Below, piece after piece: positions 35,056 through 44,038 of a stretch of DNA of 64,000 nt. The position numbers and the translations under genes were made by a program. The stretch comes from Palsa-147 sp049279675. Its GTDB lineage: Bacteria > Acidobacteriota > Terriglobia > Acidiferrales > UBA7541. Numbering within the stretch: the first letter of the stretch is position 1; each line of letters opens with the position of its first letter. A model generated the notes under the pieces. It was not told where the DNA came from and did no database searches. It saw only the letters and a list, made by a program, of their open reading frames with translations. The DNA lies in NCBI GenBank assembly GCA_049279675.1, contig JBAPOP010000130.1, forward strand, positions 10,579 to 74,578, given 5' to 3'.

Positions 35056-35919
35056 ATGCTGCGCCGCATCCTGACCGCTGCCGTCCTCATTCCCATCGTC
35101 GTACTCGTCGTGCTGCGCGGCCCATGGCTGCTCGTCGCGGGCACGGCGACACTCGTCCTACTCCTTGCCATGCATGAATTTTTCAGCCTTGGTGACCGCA
35201 TGGGCCTGCGCGCCTATCGCCGCTGGACCATGCTGTGCACGATCGGCCTGATGTACGCCCAGTGGGTGAGGGGACTCGATTCTCGCTCGAGTGGCGCCAC
35301 AGGCGAATTTGTTCGCCAGGCTTCCGGGCCATTCTCGTCGCTCGAATTTGTGGCCATCGTTTTTGTGTTTGGAGTGGTGGTAATCGGTGTGGTCAATCGC
35401 CAGGCAATTGCCGACATTCTGCCAGCGATGGCTGTGAGCGCTGCAGGCCTCGTCTTCGTCGCATTTCCATTAAGCTACCTCATTCGCATCGTTGAACTCG
35501 AACCGAAAGGCCGCGAATTCGTTCTCTTCACCCTCGTGCTCGTCTGGGCGGGAGACATGCTCGCTTACTTCATCGGGCGCACGTTCGGGCATGCGCGCAT
35601 GGCTCCGTCGCTGAGCCCGAAGAAAACTTGGGAAGGCGCGGCGGCGAATCTGGCTGCGTCGCTCGTGGTGGCAACATTTTTCGCCCGCTGGGTCGGTATG
35701 GATGGTCTAACGCTATTCGTGATTGCGGGCCTTGCGAATATCGCCGGCCAACTTGGCGACCTGATCGAGTCGGCTTACAAGCGCGGCGCCGGAGCAAAGG
35801 ACTCGAGCGGCCTGCTGCCGGGGCACGGCGGCGTGCTCGATCGGATCGACAGCTTAATTCTCGCGGCGCCAGTCGTCTGGTGGTCGCTCGTTTGGCTGCA
35901 GCACGGCTTTCATCTGTAA
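35056..35919 (+). CDS. cdsA: Phosphatidate cytidylyltransferase
   Basis: The 287-residue membrane protein has several hydrophobic helices and the CdsA signature near the C-terminus: KKTWEG, then GDLIESAYKRGAGAKDSS and LLPGHGGVLDRIDS. It makes CDP-diacylglycerol from phosphatidate and CTP at the inner membrane, the branch point for phospholipid synthesis. It begins 6 nt after uppS, so the two are surely co-transcribed. Confidence 0.95.
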   Translation: MLRRILTAAVLIPIVVLVVLRGPWLLVAGTATLVLLLAMHEFFSLGDRMGLRAYRRWTMLCTIGLMYAQWVRGLDSRSSGATGEFVRQASGPFSSLEFVAIVFVFGVVVIGVVNRQAIADILPAMAVSAAGLVFVAFPLSYLIRIVELEPKGREFVLFTLVLVWAGDMLAYFIGRTFGHARMAPSLSPKKTWEGAAANLAASLVVATFFARWVGMDGLTLFVIAGLANIAGQLGDLIESAYKRGAGAKDSSGLLPGHGGVLDRIDSLILAAPVVWWSLVWLQHGFHL

Positions 35920-36024
35920 ACCCGCGCCAGAATATTTCATTGCGTCGTTCGGCGGAAATTTCGTCGATGCCGAACGCCCCTCGCTCGTTCGCGCGCTTCT
36001 GCTAAACTGGAGGCCAAGAGACTC

Positions 36025-37200
36025 ATGCCCGGCAAACTCGCCATTCTCGGCTCGACCGGCTCGATTGGCCGCCAGTGCCTCAATGTCGTGGATTCGCTCG
36101 ACGGCCAATTTGAAGTCATCTCGATGGCAGCCGGATCGAATGTGGATCTCGCCGCAGCCCAGATCGCGTCGCACCATCCCAAAATCGTCTCCGTCGCAAC
36201 CGCTGAAGCAGCCGAGAAACTCGCATCGCTTCTCCGCAAGCGTCGCGTTTCACCCGTTCCCGAAATTCTATTCGGCGCGGATGGAATCGAGCGAGTCGCC
36301 ACTCACCCCGAAGCCGGCACCGTCGTGTCCGCCGCAGTCGGCGTCGTCGGTTTGCGCGCCACGTACAAGGCCGTTCTCGCCGGAAAGAAAATTGCCCTCG
36401 CAAATAAGGAAGTTCTCGTCGCTGCCGGAGAAATAGTCACAGCTGCTGTCAAAGCAAATAACGTCTGCCTCCTTCCCGTTGACAGCGAGCACAACGCCAT
36501 TCACCAATGCCTCCGCGCCGGCGAACGCGGGGAAGTGAAGCGCCTCGTCCTGACAGCCTCCGGCGGCCCGTTTCGCAAGACGCCACTCTCGAAAATGCGC
36601 CACGTGAGTCCCAAGCAAGCGCTCGCGCATCCAAACTGGAAGATGGGCCAGAGAATCACGATTGATTCGGCCACGATGATGAACAAGGGTTTCGAAGTCA
36701 TCGAGGCGCGCTGGCTCTTCGGCATGGCGCTCGACCAAATCGAGGTTGTCATTCATCCGCAGTCCACGGTGCATTCGATGGTCGAATTCGTGGACGGTTC
36801 AATCCTGGCACAATTGGGCCCCACGGATATGCGCATGCCGCTCCAATATGCGCTAACCTATCCGGAGCGCGTTTCGTCGAACGGATGTGCTCTCGATTGG
36901 TCGAAGTTGCGCAATCTTGATTTTGAGCCTGTTCCAGACAAGAAATTTCCATGTCTGCGGCTCGCGCGCGAGGCATCTAAGAAAGGCGGGCCGCTTCCAT
37001 GCGCGCTGAACGCGGCCGACGAAGAAGCCGTTGCCGCGTTTCTGGCGCGCCGGTTAGCTTTTTCCGGGATTGCCGCCGTGATCGAGAAAGTGTTGGAGCA
37101 GATGCAGGGCCGGCGAATGGAAACGATTGACAATGTCCTGGACGCCGACGCCGAAGCGCGGCGCCTGGCTCGCCAGGAAATCTCGCGCAGAAAATCTTAG
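36025..37200 (+). CDS. dxr: 1-deoxy-D-xylulose 5-phosphate reductoisomerase
   Basis: The 391-residue protein starts with the NADPH-binding segment LAILGSTGSIGRQ near 5-17 and has the metal/substrate blocks ALANKEVLVAAGE, PVDSEHNAIHQCL, LTASGGPFR, HPNWKMGQRITIDSATMMNKGFE (in parts) and HPQSTVHSMVEF. It catalyses the second step of the MEP isoprenoid pathway, feeding UppS two genes upstream. TGGAGG lies about 12 nt before the ATG. The gap to cdsA is 105 nt. Confidence 0.96.
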   Translation: MPGKLAILGSTGSIGRQCLNVVDSLDGQFEVISMAAGSNVDLAAAQIASHHPKIVSVATAEAAEKLASLLRKRRVSPVPEILFGADGIERVATHPEAGTVVSAAVGVVGLRATYKAVLAGKKIALANKEVLVAAGEIVTAAVKANNVCLLPVDSEHNAIHQCLRAGERGEVKRLVLTASGGPFRKTPLSKMRHVSPKQALAHPNWKMGQRITIDSATMMNKGFEVIEARWLFGMALDQIEVVIHPQSTVHSMVEFVDGSILAQLGPTDMRMPLQYALTYPERVSSNGCALDWSKLRNLDFEPVPDKKFPCLRLAREASKKGGPLPCALNAADEEAVAAFLARRLAFSGIAAVIEKVLEQMQGRRMETIDNVLDADAEARRLARQEISRRKS

Positions 37201-37218
37201 AGAAAGCTCGGATCGCTC

Positions 37219-38547
37219 ATGAACAGTGTTCTCATCGCCATCGTATCTGCCGCCGTCGTCCTCGGGGTTGTGATCCTCGTCCACGAATGGGGTCACTTCA
37301 TCGCTGGAAAACTGTTCGGAGTGCGCGTTGTCGTTTTCTCGCTCGGCTACGGTCCGCGCCTATGGGGAATAAAGCGCGGCGACACGGACTACCGCATTAG
37401 CGCTCTGCCGCTTGGCGGCTACGTTCGCCTCGCGGGCGACAATCCGATCGAAGAACGCACCGGCGCCCCCGACGAATTCCTCTCTCGTCCGCGGTGGCAA
37501 CGCGTTCTGATCTACCTCGCCGGCCCTACGATGAACGTAATCCTCGCGCTTGCCATATTCATCGGTCTGTTCACGCTCGTCGGCGTTCCCTCAGCCTCGT
37601 TCATGAATCAGAAGATCGAAGTCTCAGGCATGGACGCCCACTCCCCGGCCGAGAAAGCTGGCCTTCTGCCGGGCGACCACATTGTCAAAGTCGGGACCAT
37701 TGATAACCCGACGTGGGAGCAGGCGCTCCTCTATCTCAATAATTTGGCCGCCGGTTCGCAGGTCGCGCTCGTCGTCGAGCGAGCCGGAAAGCCGGTGGAT
37801 CTTACGGCCACGATTTCAGATCCGAACAATCCTGAATCCGTAACCGGCTATCCGTACATGTCGCCGGTGATCGGTGAGCTCATTCACGGAATGCCGGCCG
37901 AAAGCTCCGGCATCAAGTCCGGCGACTACGTAATTTCAATCAACGGTCGCCCCATCACCACTTGGCCATTGCTGATTGACAGCGTGTCCCATTCCGACGG
38001 CGACTTATTGCATTTCATCGTGCGTCGCGGCGGCTCTGAAACTGCGGTGGATGTGAGGCCGGTTCGCAGCACCAACGAACTCGGCGAAAACACTTGGATG
38101 ATCGGCGCGGGCCGTTCGCCCGAGCCGGCCGTCTACAAGCGAATGGGACCTCTCTCTGCGACAGGCGAAGCCTTCACGGCTACGATTGGCGGAGTTCGCC
38201 AGGTGGTTGGCGTGGTTGGCGAGCTGATCACCGGAAAAGTTTCCGTTCGACAGCTTCAAAGTGTTGTGGGAATCGCGAAGCAGTCCGGGCAGGCCGCGAG
38301 GCGCGGCGCAGTCGAATTCCTCGTGTGGATCGCGATGATCAGCATCAATCTCGGCGTGTTGAACTTGTTGCCGATTCCGATTCTCGATGGCGGCCACGTT
38401 GTACTGCTTGCGGTCGAAGGCGCGCTGCACCGTGATATCAGTCTCGCTATTAAAGAGCGCATCATTCAGGTAGGGCTTGTCTTTCTTTTGGTCATCTTTG
38501 CCATCGTTATGTACAATGACGTTGCGCGCGTCCTGCCGCATCACTAA
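37219..38547 (+). CDS. rseP: Site-2 protease RseP (M50)
   Basis: The 442-residue inner-membrane zinc protease carries HEWGH near 22-26 in the first membrane helix and NLLPIPILDGGHV near the C-terminus (the LDG motif), with two periplasmic PDZ-like regions between (about 125-205 and 215-290). RseP cuts membrane-bound anti-sigma factors and signal-peptide remnants. It closes the uppS-cdsA-dxr-rseP cluster, 18 nt after dxr. No bamA follows; a Fur-family gene does. Confidence 0.95.
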   Translation: MNSVLIAIVSAAVVLGVVILVHEWGHFIAGKLFGVRVVVFSLGYGPRLWGIKRGDTDYRISALPLGGYVRLAGDNPIEERTGAPDEFLSRPRWQRVLIYLAGPTMNVILALAIFIGLFTLVGVPSASFMNQKIEVSGMDAHSPAEKAGLLPGDHIVKVGTIDNPTWEQALLYLNNLAAGSQVALVVERAGKPVDLTATISDPNNPESVTGYPYMSPVIGELIHGMPAESSGIKSGDYVISINGRPITTWPLLIDSVSHSDGDLLHFIVRRGGSETAVDVRPVRSTNELGENTWMIGAGRSPEPAVYKRMGPLSATGEAFTATIGGVRQVVGVVGELITGKVSVRQLQSVVGIAKQSGQAARRGAVEFLVWIAMISINLGVLNLLPIPILDGGHVVLLAVEGALHRDISLAIKERIIQVGLVFLLVIFAIVMYNDVARVLPHH

Positions 38548-38598
38548 GTGAATCGCCGAGCCAGCCAACGGCGGCGGCACGAGCCGCAGAGATTGTCC

Positions 38599-39081
38599 AT
38601 GGCCAGCACACCCGCACACCGCGTTTCCACCGGCGAACGAATCAACGCGAACGAACCACCGGGGCACTTACAGCGAGAGCTCGCCTCGAAGCGGATTCGC
38701 CTGACGCGCCAGCGTCGCGTTCTCGTTCAAGTGATCGAGAATGCCCGCCGCCATCTCGATGCGGATGAAATTCTCGAGCGCGCGCAGCGAATTGACCCCA
38801 ACATTACTCGCGTCACCGTCTATCGCACTCTCGATCTGCTGAAGCGCCACGGCTTGATTGACGAGCTCGACCTGCTCCATCTCCGCGGCGATCGCCACTA
38901 TTACGAGAGCCACGGCCCGCGCGATCACATCCACGTGGCCTGCCTCCGTTGCGGCAAAGTACGCGAATTCGAAAGCGAACTTTACGAGACTCTCATGAAG
39001 CAAATTTCCAAAGACTGCGGCATCGAGATCACCGTAACGCGCACCGAAGTCGGCGGCGTCTGCGAAGAATGCCGCCGGTAG
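38599..39081 (+). CDS. Fur-family metal-dependent regulator
   Basis: The 160-residue protein has the winged-helix block RLTRQRRVLVQVIEN, HLDADEILERA, ITRVTVYRTLDLL, and the metal/dimer region HYYESHGPRDHIHVACLRCGKVREF with two CxxC pairs (CLRC and CEEC). Fur, Zur and PerR cannot be told apart from this alone. I choose ATG 38599; a GTG at 38548, directly at the rseP stop, would add 17 residues rich in Arg. It could be co-transcribed with rseP. Confidence 0.9.
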   Translation: MASTPAHRVSTGERINANEPPGHLQRELASKRIRLTRQRRVLVQVIENARRHLDADEILERAQRIDPNITRVTVYRTLDLLKRHGLIDELDLLHLRGDRHYYESHGPRDHIHVACLRCGKVREFESELYETLMKQISKDCGIEITVTRTEVGGVCEECRR

Positions 39082-39088
39082 TCCCTGG

Positions 39089-39126
39089 TAGGATTCCTGT
39101 TTTACGATACCGTTTGATAGGATTCC
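39089..39126. promoter_or_regulatory. Direct repeat upstream of the BlaI-like gene, candidate operator
   Basis: TAGGATTCC occurs twice, at 39089-39097 and 39118-39126, 29 nt start to start (about three helical turns), in the 56-nt gap before the BlaI-like gene. The ACG-N4-CGT half-palindrome at 39104-39113 lies between them. BlaI-type repressors bind such short promoter sites, so self-regulation is plausible. Confidence 0.3.
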
Positions 39127-39137
39127 GCTAACAAGCA

Positions 39138-39575
39138 ATGTTTCGCTTCCTGAAGGATCGCTCCAAGAACGCTGGGCCCTCCACGCTGCTGGGCCACCTC
39201 GAGTTCAGCATCATGGAAGATCTTTGGGCGACCGGCGAAAGCAATGTCCGCGGTGTCCGCGACCGGCTTCGCCGGCCTCTGGCCTACACGACCGTAATGA
39301 CGACTCTGGAGCGGCTTTTCAAGAAGCATTGTTTGAACCGGCGTAAATCGGGGCGAGCCTTTCTCTATTCACCCAAATTCACGCGTCAAGAATGGGAGTG
39401 TGAGCGGGCGGAGCAATTGCTCTCGGCATTTTTGGGTGGACCTCAACCTCGGACCGACTCGCTATTTTCGGCCCTGGTGCAGGCGGTTGGCCAGCGAGAT
39501 CCGGCACTTCTCGATGCGCTTGAAAAGAAAATCCAGGCAAGGCGCCTGGAGCTTTCGCGCAAAGGCCGGTCATGA
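39138..39575 (+). CDS. BlaI/MecI-family transcriptional repressor
   Basis: The 145-residue protein shows the BlaI winged helix: LGHLEFSIMEDLWATGESNVRGVRDRL near 18-44, LAYTTVMTTLERLFKK and the wing LNRRKSGRAFLYSPKF, followed by the C-terminal dimerisation helices. In model systems the repressor is cleaved when the M56 partner senses a signal. The next gene overlaps by 4 nt (ATGA) and encodes an M56 peptidase, which fits. Confidence 0.92.
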   Translation: MFRFLKDRSKNAGPSTLLGHLEFSIMEDLWATGESNVRGVRDRLRRPLAYTTVMTTLERLFKKHCLNRRKSGRAFLYSPKFTRQEWECERAEQLLSAFLGGPQPRTDSLFSALVQAVGQRDPALLDALEKKIQARRLELSRKGRS

Positions 39576-40558
39576 TCCCGTCCTACACTTTGAAATTGCT
39601 TGTTACTTGTTCGGCCTCGTTTTTCCTAATTCACTGTGCGTTGAGCTGGGCGACTTCCGTTTCTTCGCGCGTGGCGATTCGGTGGGCCGAGAGGTTGAGT
39701 CCCCGGCTCGGTGCTCGCGTCCTCTTTTTTCTTCGCATTTTCCCGGCGTCTTTTTCCTTACTCGTTGTGCTGGGTTTCTGCGTCCCAAGCTTCTTGTTGT
39801 TTGAGCCGCGGACTTACGCAGAACGCTTGAATCTCCCATGTTTTATGATCGCAATTTTCGGACTGACAATCTGGCTCATCTCGATCTGCAAGAGCGTCTG
39901 CGCTTCGGTTAGCTCGCAGACTTTCGTTCGTCGCGTTGAACGCGTCGGACAGAAAATCTCTCTGGCGCCGGGATCGTTGCCGGCCTGGGTGCTTTCGAAG
40001 GGTCCCCCGACCTTTGCGTTGTGGGGAATTATTCGCCCTCGACTCATACTCTCGCGAGACGTTCTGGACGCTCTTTCGGCCGAAGAGCTCGACGTAGTCT
40101 TGCGCCACGAAGGGGCACACCGAACATTTGGTGACAACATCAAACGTCTCCTTCTTCTGCTGGCGCCAGATCCATTGCCGTTTTTGCGGTGCTTCGCGGG
40201 TTTAGATCGTACTTGGGCGGAATTGTCGGAGTGGGCGGCAGATGACGAGGCAACGCGCGGAGACGCCCAAGCGTCGGTCGTGCTCGCTCAGGCGCTGATT
40301 CGAGTTTCCAGGCTGGGATTAACGTCTCCGTCGCGCCTTGCCGCCTCGATGATCAGCGATGGCCACCTCGCGAAACGCGTCGATCGGTTGTTGTCGATCA
40401 AGCCGGCCGGTGAAGCTCAATCGAGTCTTCGAAAATCGTCTTCGTGGCCGCTCGTTCTGTTCTTTATGGCATCGGTCTTGTTCGCGGTCACCATCTTCGT
40501 TGAGCGCTCGCCCGTCCTCTACGCGGTACATCGGCTGATAGAACAAATGATTGGCTGA
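39572..40558 (+). CDS. M56-family (BlaR1-type) membrane peptidase without sensor domain
   Basis: The 328-residue protein has three or four membrane helices (about 7-29, 50-76, 88-108, and 298-317) and a gluzincin site HEGAH at 179-183 followed by EWAADDEA near 217-224, as in BlaR1/MecR1. It ends soon after the last helix, so the extracellular penicillin-binding sensor of BlaR1 is missing. Signal input must therefore come from elsewhere. Coupled to the BlaI-like gene by ATGA overlap. Confidence 0.88.
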   Translation: MIPSYTLKLLVTCSASFFLIHCALSWATSVSSRVAIRWAERLSPRLGARVLFFLRIFPASFSLLVVLGFCVPSFLLFEPRTYAERLNLPCFMIAIFGLTIWLISICKSVCASVSSQTFVRRVERVGQKISLAPGSLPAWVLSKGPPTFALWGIIRPRLILSRDVLDALSAEELDVVLRHEGAHRTFGDNIKRLLLLLAPDPLPFLRCFAGLDRTWAELSEWAADDEATRGDAQASVVLAQALIRVSRLGLTSPSRLAASMISDGHLAKRVDRLLSIKPAGEAQSSLRKSSSWPLVLFFMASVLFAVTIFVERSPVLYAVHRLIEQMIG

Positions 40559-40578
40559 CGATCTCGAGTCAGGCATTC

Positions 40579-40604
40579 GGCCGACCTGCCGGCCAGCCCT
40601 ACGG
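40579..40604. repeat. REP-like palindrome
   Basis: CGGCCGACC-TG-CCGGCC followed by AGCCCTACGG, the same form as the copy at 3547, in the gap after the M56 gene. Confidence 0.65.
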
Positions 40605-40704
40605 AAGCTAATCGAAAATCGCCTTGTCCGCCCGATTGGCCGCTCTCGCGCCTATGCCCTGCGTGAATTACTGCCTCTGGTAGTAACAACTGGCGTCCGG
40701 TAGC

Positions 40705-41013
40705 TTGCCTACCTACGTTGGACACATCAAGCCGTTCAGCGAGCAGATTTATCTCGAGGTTCCCTTGTCCAAATTCTCGCAACGATTCCAGTCGACCAAG
40801 GCCATCTTCAAGCTTTTCACCTTAGAGCGAGCTGCTTCAATGCTTGGAGTTGCGCCCACCACGATGCAGCAATTCGCTTTCGAAGGACGCATCCGGCCGG
40901 CCATGATCGTCCGCGCGATTGGGAAATTTGACGATTCGGAGCGGTGCCTTTTCAGAGGTGATGATCTTGCCCGACTCAAGGCGTCGTTGAGGCGCGACGA
41001 GACGGGGAAATAG
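40705..41013 (+). CDS. Small helix-turn-helix (excisionase/MerR-like) protein
   Basis: From TTG 40705 the product has 102 residues. Its second half reads like the HTH_17 domain of excisionases and MerR-like proteins: FTLERAASMLGVAPTTMQQF, GRIRPAMIVRAIG, RCLFRGDDLARLKASL. The function is probably DNA binding. No ribosome-binding site supports the TTG, so the start is uncertain. No integrase or phage gene is adjacent. Confidence 0.5.
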   Translation: MPTYVGHIKPFSEQIYLEVPLSKFSQRFQSTKAIFKLFTLERAASMLGVAPTTMQQFAFEGRIRPAMIVRAIGKFDDSERCLFRGDDLARLKASLRRDETGK

Positions 41014-41047
41014 CGCGAGTCGCGACCCCACGCGCGTTTGCAATCCT

Positions 41048-42022
41048 CTACGCCGATTGTTTCTTGAGACTGAATCGGTCAATTAACCTGAAGAATTGCC
41101 GCGCTCTCCGCTCGTCCTGCTGGATTTGCATACGCAGCACGTCAGCGCCGGGAAATTTCATCTCATCCCGCAATCGCGGCCAGAATCGAACTTCCATCGG
41201 GCCGCTCGACAAATCCTGGCTGAAATCGAAAAGATAGCTCTCGATAGAAATACTTCCTCCGCCAAACGTTGGGCGAATCCCCACGTTCGTCACCGCTCGA
41301 TGCAGGCGCGAATCAACGAAAACCTCCGTCGCGTACACACCAGGCTTCGGAAGGAGTTCCTGCTCCGTCCGCAAATTCAGCGTCGGGTAGACGGCGCGCC
41401 GCCCCCGCCCCTCTCCCTGCTGAATTTCCCCGGCGAGTCCATAAGGCCTGCCTAGCATCCGCCCGGCGCGGATCAATCTGCCTTCGCCGACTGCTTGCCG
41501 AATTGCGGAACTCGAGATCGTCCTGCCGCGCCACGACACGGCGGGAATGCATTCCACCGCAAAGCCGTGCGCTTTTCCGCGCTCGCGAAGAAGTTCAACA
41601 TCTCCGGCCTGCTTGTAGCCGAATCGGAAGTTCTGCCCTACAAGCACCGCGCGAGTCCCAAGTGTGTCCACGAGAATCTTCTGCACGAAATCGTCGGGGC
41701 TGAGATGTTCGAGCGCGCTATCGAATTTCAACACAAGCACCGCATCAAGATGCTCCGCCTCGAGCGCGGCAAGCCGCTGTGGCAACGTCATCAGCAGCGC
41801 CGGCGCATCCGACGGCCGCAGAAATCGCAGCGGATGCGGGTCAAACGTGATCGCGACGCTCTGAGCGTTCAGCATGTGTGCCTGCTCGACGCTGCGCCTC
41901 AAAATTTCGCAGTGGCCAAGATGCATTCCGTCAAAATTGCCAACGGTTACAACGGAGCCGCGCCCATCCGCGCTGAAGCGCGCTCTCCACTCCTCGGCCG
42001 AATTTAATATCGCGAGCGCCAT
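41048..42022 (-). CDS. ribF: Bifunctional riboflavin kinase/FAD synthetase
   Basis: The 324-residue protein has the FAD synthetase domain first (VVTVGNFDGMHLGHCEIL, near 24-41; FDPHPLRFLRP; LVGQNFRFGYKQAGD; SSSAIRQAVGEG) and the flavokinase barrel after about 185 (RPYGLAGEIQQGEGRGR, PTLNL, GVYATEV, TNVGIRPTFGG). It converts riboflavin to FMN and FAD. ATG 42022 shares one base with the stop of the upstream hydrolase gene (TGATG), so the pair is coupled. The frame upstream of this ATG overlaps that gene and was rejected. Confidence 0.95.
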   Translation of the reverse strand: MALAILNSAEEWRARFSADGRGSVVTVGNFDGMHLGHCEILRRSVEQAHMLNAQSVAITFDPHPLRFLRPSDAPALLMTLPQRLAALEAEHLDAVLVLKFDSALEHLSPDDFVQKILVDTLGTRAVLVGQNFRFGYKQAGDVELLRERGKAHGFAVECIPAVSWRGRTISSSAIRQAVGEGRLIRAGRMLGRPYGLAGEIQQGEGRGRRAVYPTLNLRTEQELLPKPGVYATEVFVDSRLHRAVTNVGIRPTFGGGSISIESYLFDFSQDLSSGPMEVRFWPRLRDEMKFPGADVLRMQIQQDERRARQFFRLIDRFSLKKQSA

Positions 42023-42780
42023 CAGATGCTCGACTCCAGCACAAGTCCATCGTAGGAAAGCCGGACATTCTCCGGCAAACGCGCGTTCGCTTCTTCGTGC
42101 GCGAGATCGTGGCAGATGTGGGTGAACCACGCGTGCCGCGGTTTCAGTTCCTCTACGAGCGAAAGCGATTGCTCGACGTTCGAATGCATCGGATGCGGCG
42201 TGTAGCGCAGCGCATCGAGAATGAAATGATCGAGATCGTGCAGCAGTTCCTTTGACGTTTCCGGCAGCGCACTGAAATCCGTGAGATACGCCACGCCGCC
42301 GATCCGGAACCCAAGAACGGGATTCGGCCCATGCTGTGCGCGCACCGGTATCACTTCGACGCCGAAAAGTGAAAAATTACCTGTAATCGGGTGCAGCGTA
42401 ACGCCGGGAAGGGAACTCTCACTCGGCACGTCATCGAAGATGTATGCAAACGTCCGCTTGAGCACCGCCAGCGTCTCCGGCGATGCATACACCGGTACCG
42501 CGCCGCCTTGTTTCATGTTGTACGGGCGGATGTCGTCGAGACCCATGATGTGGTCTGCGTGTCCGTGAGTGTAGAGGACGGCATCCAGGCGATCGAGATG
42601 GGCGCGCAGCGCTTGCGAGCGAAAATCCGGCGTCGTGTCGATCACCACGGAATGCCCGTCGAATTCGAGCAGCAGCGAAGGTCGCGTGCGCTGATCGTGC
42701 GGATCGCTTGACTGGCAGACGGCGCAGTGGCACCCGAGCGTCGGCACTCCCATCGAGGTTCCCGATCCGAGAATGGTCAA
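42022..42780 (-). CDS. PhnP-like metallo-beta-lactamase fold hydrolase
   Basis: The 252-residue protein has the phosphodiesterase-type lactamase fold: LGSGTSMGVPTLGCHCAVC near 4-22 (including Cys residues that bind structural zinc in PhnP), SVVIDTTPDFR, the metal motif THGHADHIMGLDD and the late HAWFTHICHD. PhnP cleaves cyclic ribose phosphates; here no phn genes are near, so the substrate is open. The start is probably TTG 42780, the only standard in-frame start after the DUF1844 stop, with no good ribosome-binding site. Confidence 0.9.
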   Translation of the reverse strand: MTILGSGTSMGVPTLGCHCAVCQSSDPHDQRTRPSLLLEFDGHSVVIDTTPDFRSQALRAHLDRLDAVLYTHGHADHIMGLDDIRPYNMKQGGAVPVYASPETLAVLKRTFAYIFDDVPSESSLPGVTLHPITGNFSLFGVEVIPVRAQHGPNPVLGFRIGGVAYLTDFSALPETSKELLHDLDHFILDALRYTPHPMHSNVEQSLSLVEELKPRHAWFTHICHDLAHEEANARLPENVRLSYDGLVLESSI

Positions 42781-42853
42781 TCGCAGCGGTCGCAGAGCGC
42801 AGCTCCCAATTTCAGCGTGAATCTCGCAGAATTTCGTGCGGCACGGAAGGCGG

Positions 42854-43417
42854 CTAAGGCTTCTTGATGCTTTTGGCTCCGCCCTTGGCCTGGGCCTGGG
42901 CCGCCGCGGCGTTCGTTATTTCCATGAACGAGAGTTTGAGGCTTCCGATCACTTCCACGAGCAGTGCGTTATCTTCCGCGGCCAGGTTGCCTTGCGTCTT
43001 CTCGCGCAGGACGTCGAGCAGATCGATCATTTCGTGCGCGCCTTCGAGATCGAGAAACGCTTGGCCGGTCCGCGGATCCGTCATGCCTCCCAGCATCGCG
43101 GCGGCGTTACGCGCCAGAAAATCGACGAGCATCTGAAAATTGCGCGAAGGTGCGGGACCTTCGGGCGCAGGCGCAGCACCGGCTACCGCCGCTCCGCCCG
43201 CAGCCGCGCCGGGCGCCGCTGTTCCCTCAGGACCGGAAATTACTTTGCCCGCTGCGGGCGTCGCCTCGGGCTTTGCCGATTGTTTCTCGGATAAAATTTT
43301 GGCGCTCTCCCGCTCGCGCCGTTCCTCGTCCACTGCCTCTTTGCGAAGCTCGCCCTCAGCCGTAAACGGCCGCCGGTCTACCACCTTGAAAGATTCGTCG
43401 TGCTTATGCTCTGCCAA
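42854..43417 (-). CDS. DUF1844 protein
   Basis: The 187-residue protein starts at TTG 43417 with GGAG upstream. The N-terminal 45 residues are charged (FKVVDRRPFTAEGELRKE), a Pro/Ala/Gly-rich linker follows (about 50-90), and the C-terminal helical DUF1844 domain begins at FQMLVDFLARNAAAMLGG with LDLEGAHEMIDLLDVLREKTQGNL. Function unknown. It precedes the PhnP-like and ribF genes on the same strand, with a 73-nt gap. Confidence 0.88.
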   Translation of the reverse strand: MAEHKHDESFKVVDRRPFTAEGELRKEAVDEERRERESAKILSEKQSAKPEATPAAGKVISGPEGTAAPGAAAGGAAVAGAAPAPEGPAPSRNFQMLVDFLARNAAAMLGGMTDPRTGQAFLDLEGAHEMIDLLDVLREKTQGNLAAEDNALLVEVIGSLKLSFMEITNAAAAQAQAKGGAKSIKKP

Positions 43418-43725
43418 TTTGCATCTCCAGACTTACCCCAGACCTGCGCGATCCCGCGAATAATTCAGTCTAGCATCCGCAGAACATCGCCGACAAGCGA
43501 GCCGCCCTTTGCGCCTCGGCGACCGCGCCGCCTCTACTTGGCGCGCCGTATGTATCCCGCTCAGTCACTACTCCACGGTCACCGCTGTGAACGGATCGCA
43601 TCAAATCAAAGGGACGTGCTATAAGGATTTTGCGAGGCGTGCGTTCATGAGGCGTAGGCTATCGCCGCTGGGTGGATCCGAGCGAAGCTTGCGGCTGAAT
43701 CCTTCCGAAAGGAGAATCATCGACC
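43418..43725. other. 308-nt divergent gap
   Basis: Between DUF1844 and the small basic protein gene. It holds the start of both transcripts, a weak TATAAG at about 43620 and a hairpin-prone stretch around 43670-43700. The AAAGGAG at 43708-43714 belongs to the next gene. I see no gene or RNA. Confidence 0.5.
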
Positions 43726-43926
43726 GTGGCTAAATTAACGACTACTGCGAGAAAAAGACTTCCGAAATCGGACTTCGTGGAGAAACGTGAGAGGAAATAC
43801 CCGATCCCTGATGCCGCTCACGCACGAGACGCTTTGGCGAGGAGCTCGGGAAAGCCGGAGCACGCCGCTGTCGTCGCCGCGGTCCGGCGAAAATTCCCAA
43901 AGATAAAAATCACAAAGAAGAAATAA
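43726..43926 (+). CDS. Small basic protein of unknown function (66 aa)
   Basis: A GTG at 43726 with AAAGGAG (43708-43714) opens a 66-codon frame. The product is very basic (KLTTTARKRLPKSDF at 3-17; KRERKYPIPDAAHARDALAR; FPKIKITKKK at the end). The ARKxLP-S-F ... YPI-D-AHARxAL pattern recurs in small proteins of phages and soil bacteria, none with a proven role. No membrane segment or signal peptide. It stands alone. Confidence 0.7.
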   Translation: MAKLTTTARKRLPKSDFVEKRERKYPIPDAAHARDALARSSGKPEHAAVVAAVRRKFPKIKITKKK

Positions 43927-44038
43927 CGGCTCGACATCTTAACCAGGCAGTGCCTTAGAGCTCTCGGCGTCATGAACCTTGTCAATTAGACGAGCCTACC
44001 GTAGAGTGTGATTTCACCGAGGAGCGCGTCCACCCGCT

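Noticed and set aside
39138..40558. Beta-lactam resistance operon
   Set aside because: The M56 protein has no penicillin-binding sensor domain and no beta-lactamase gene is nearby, so a resistance role is not supported.
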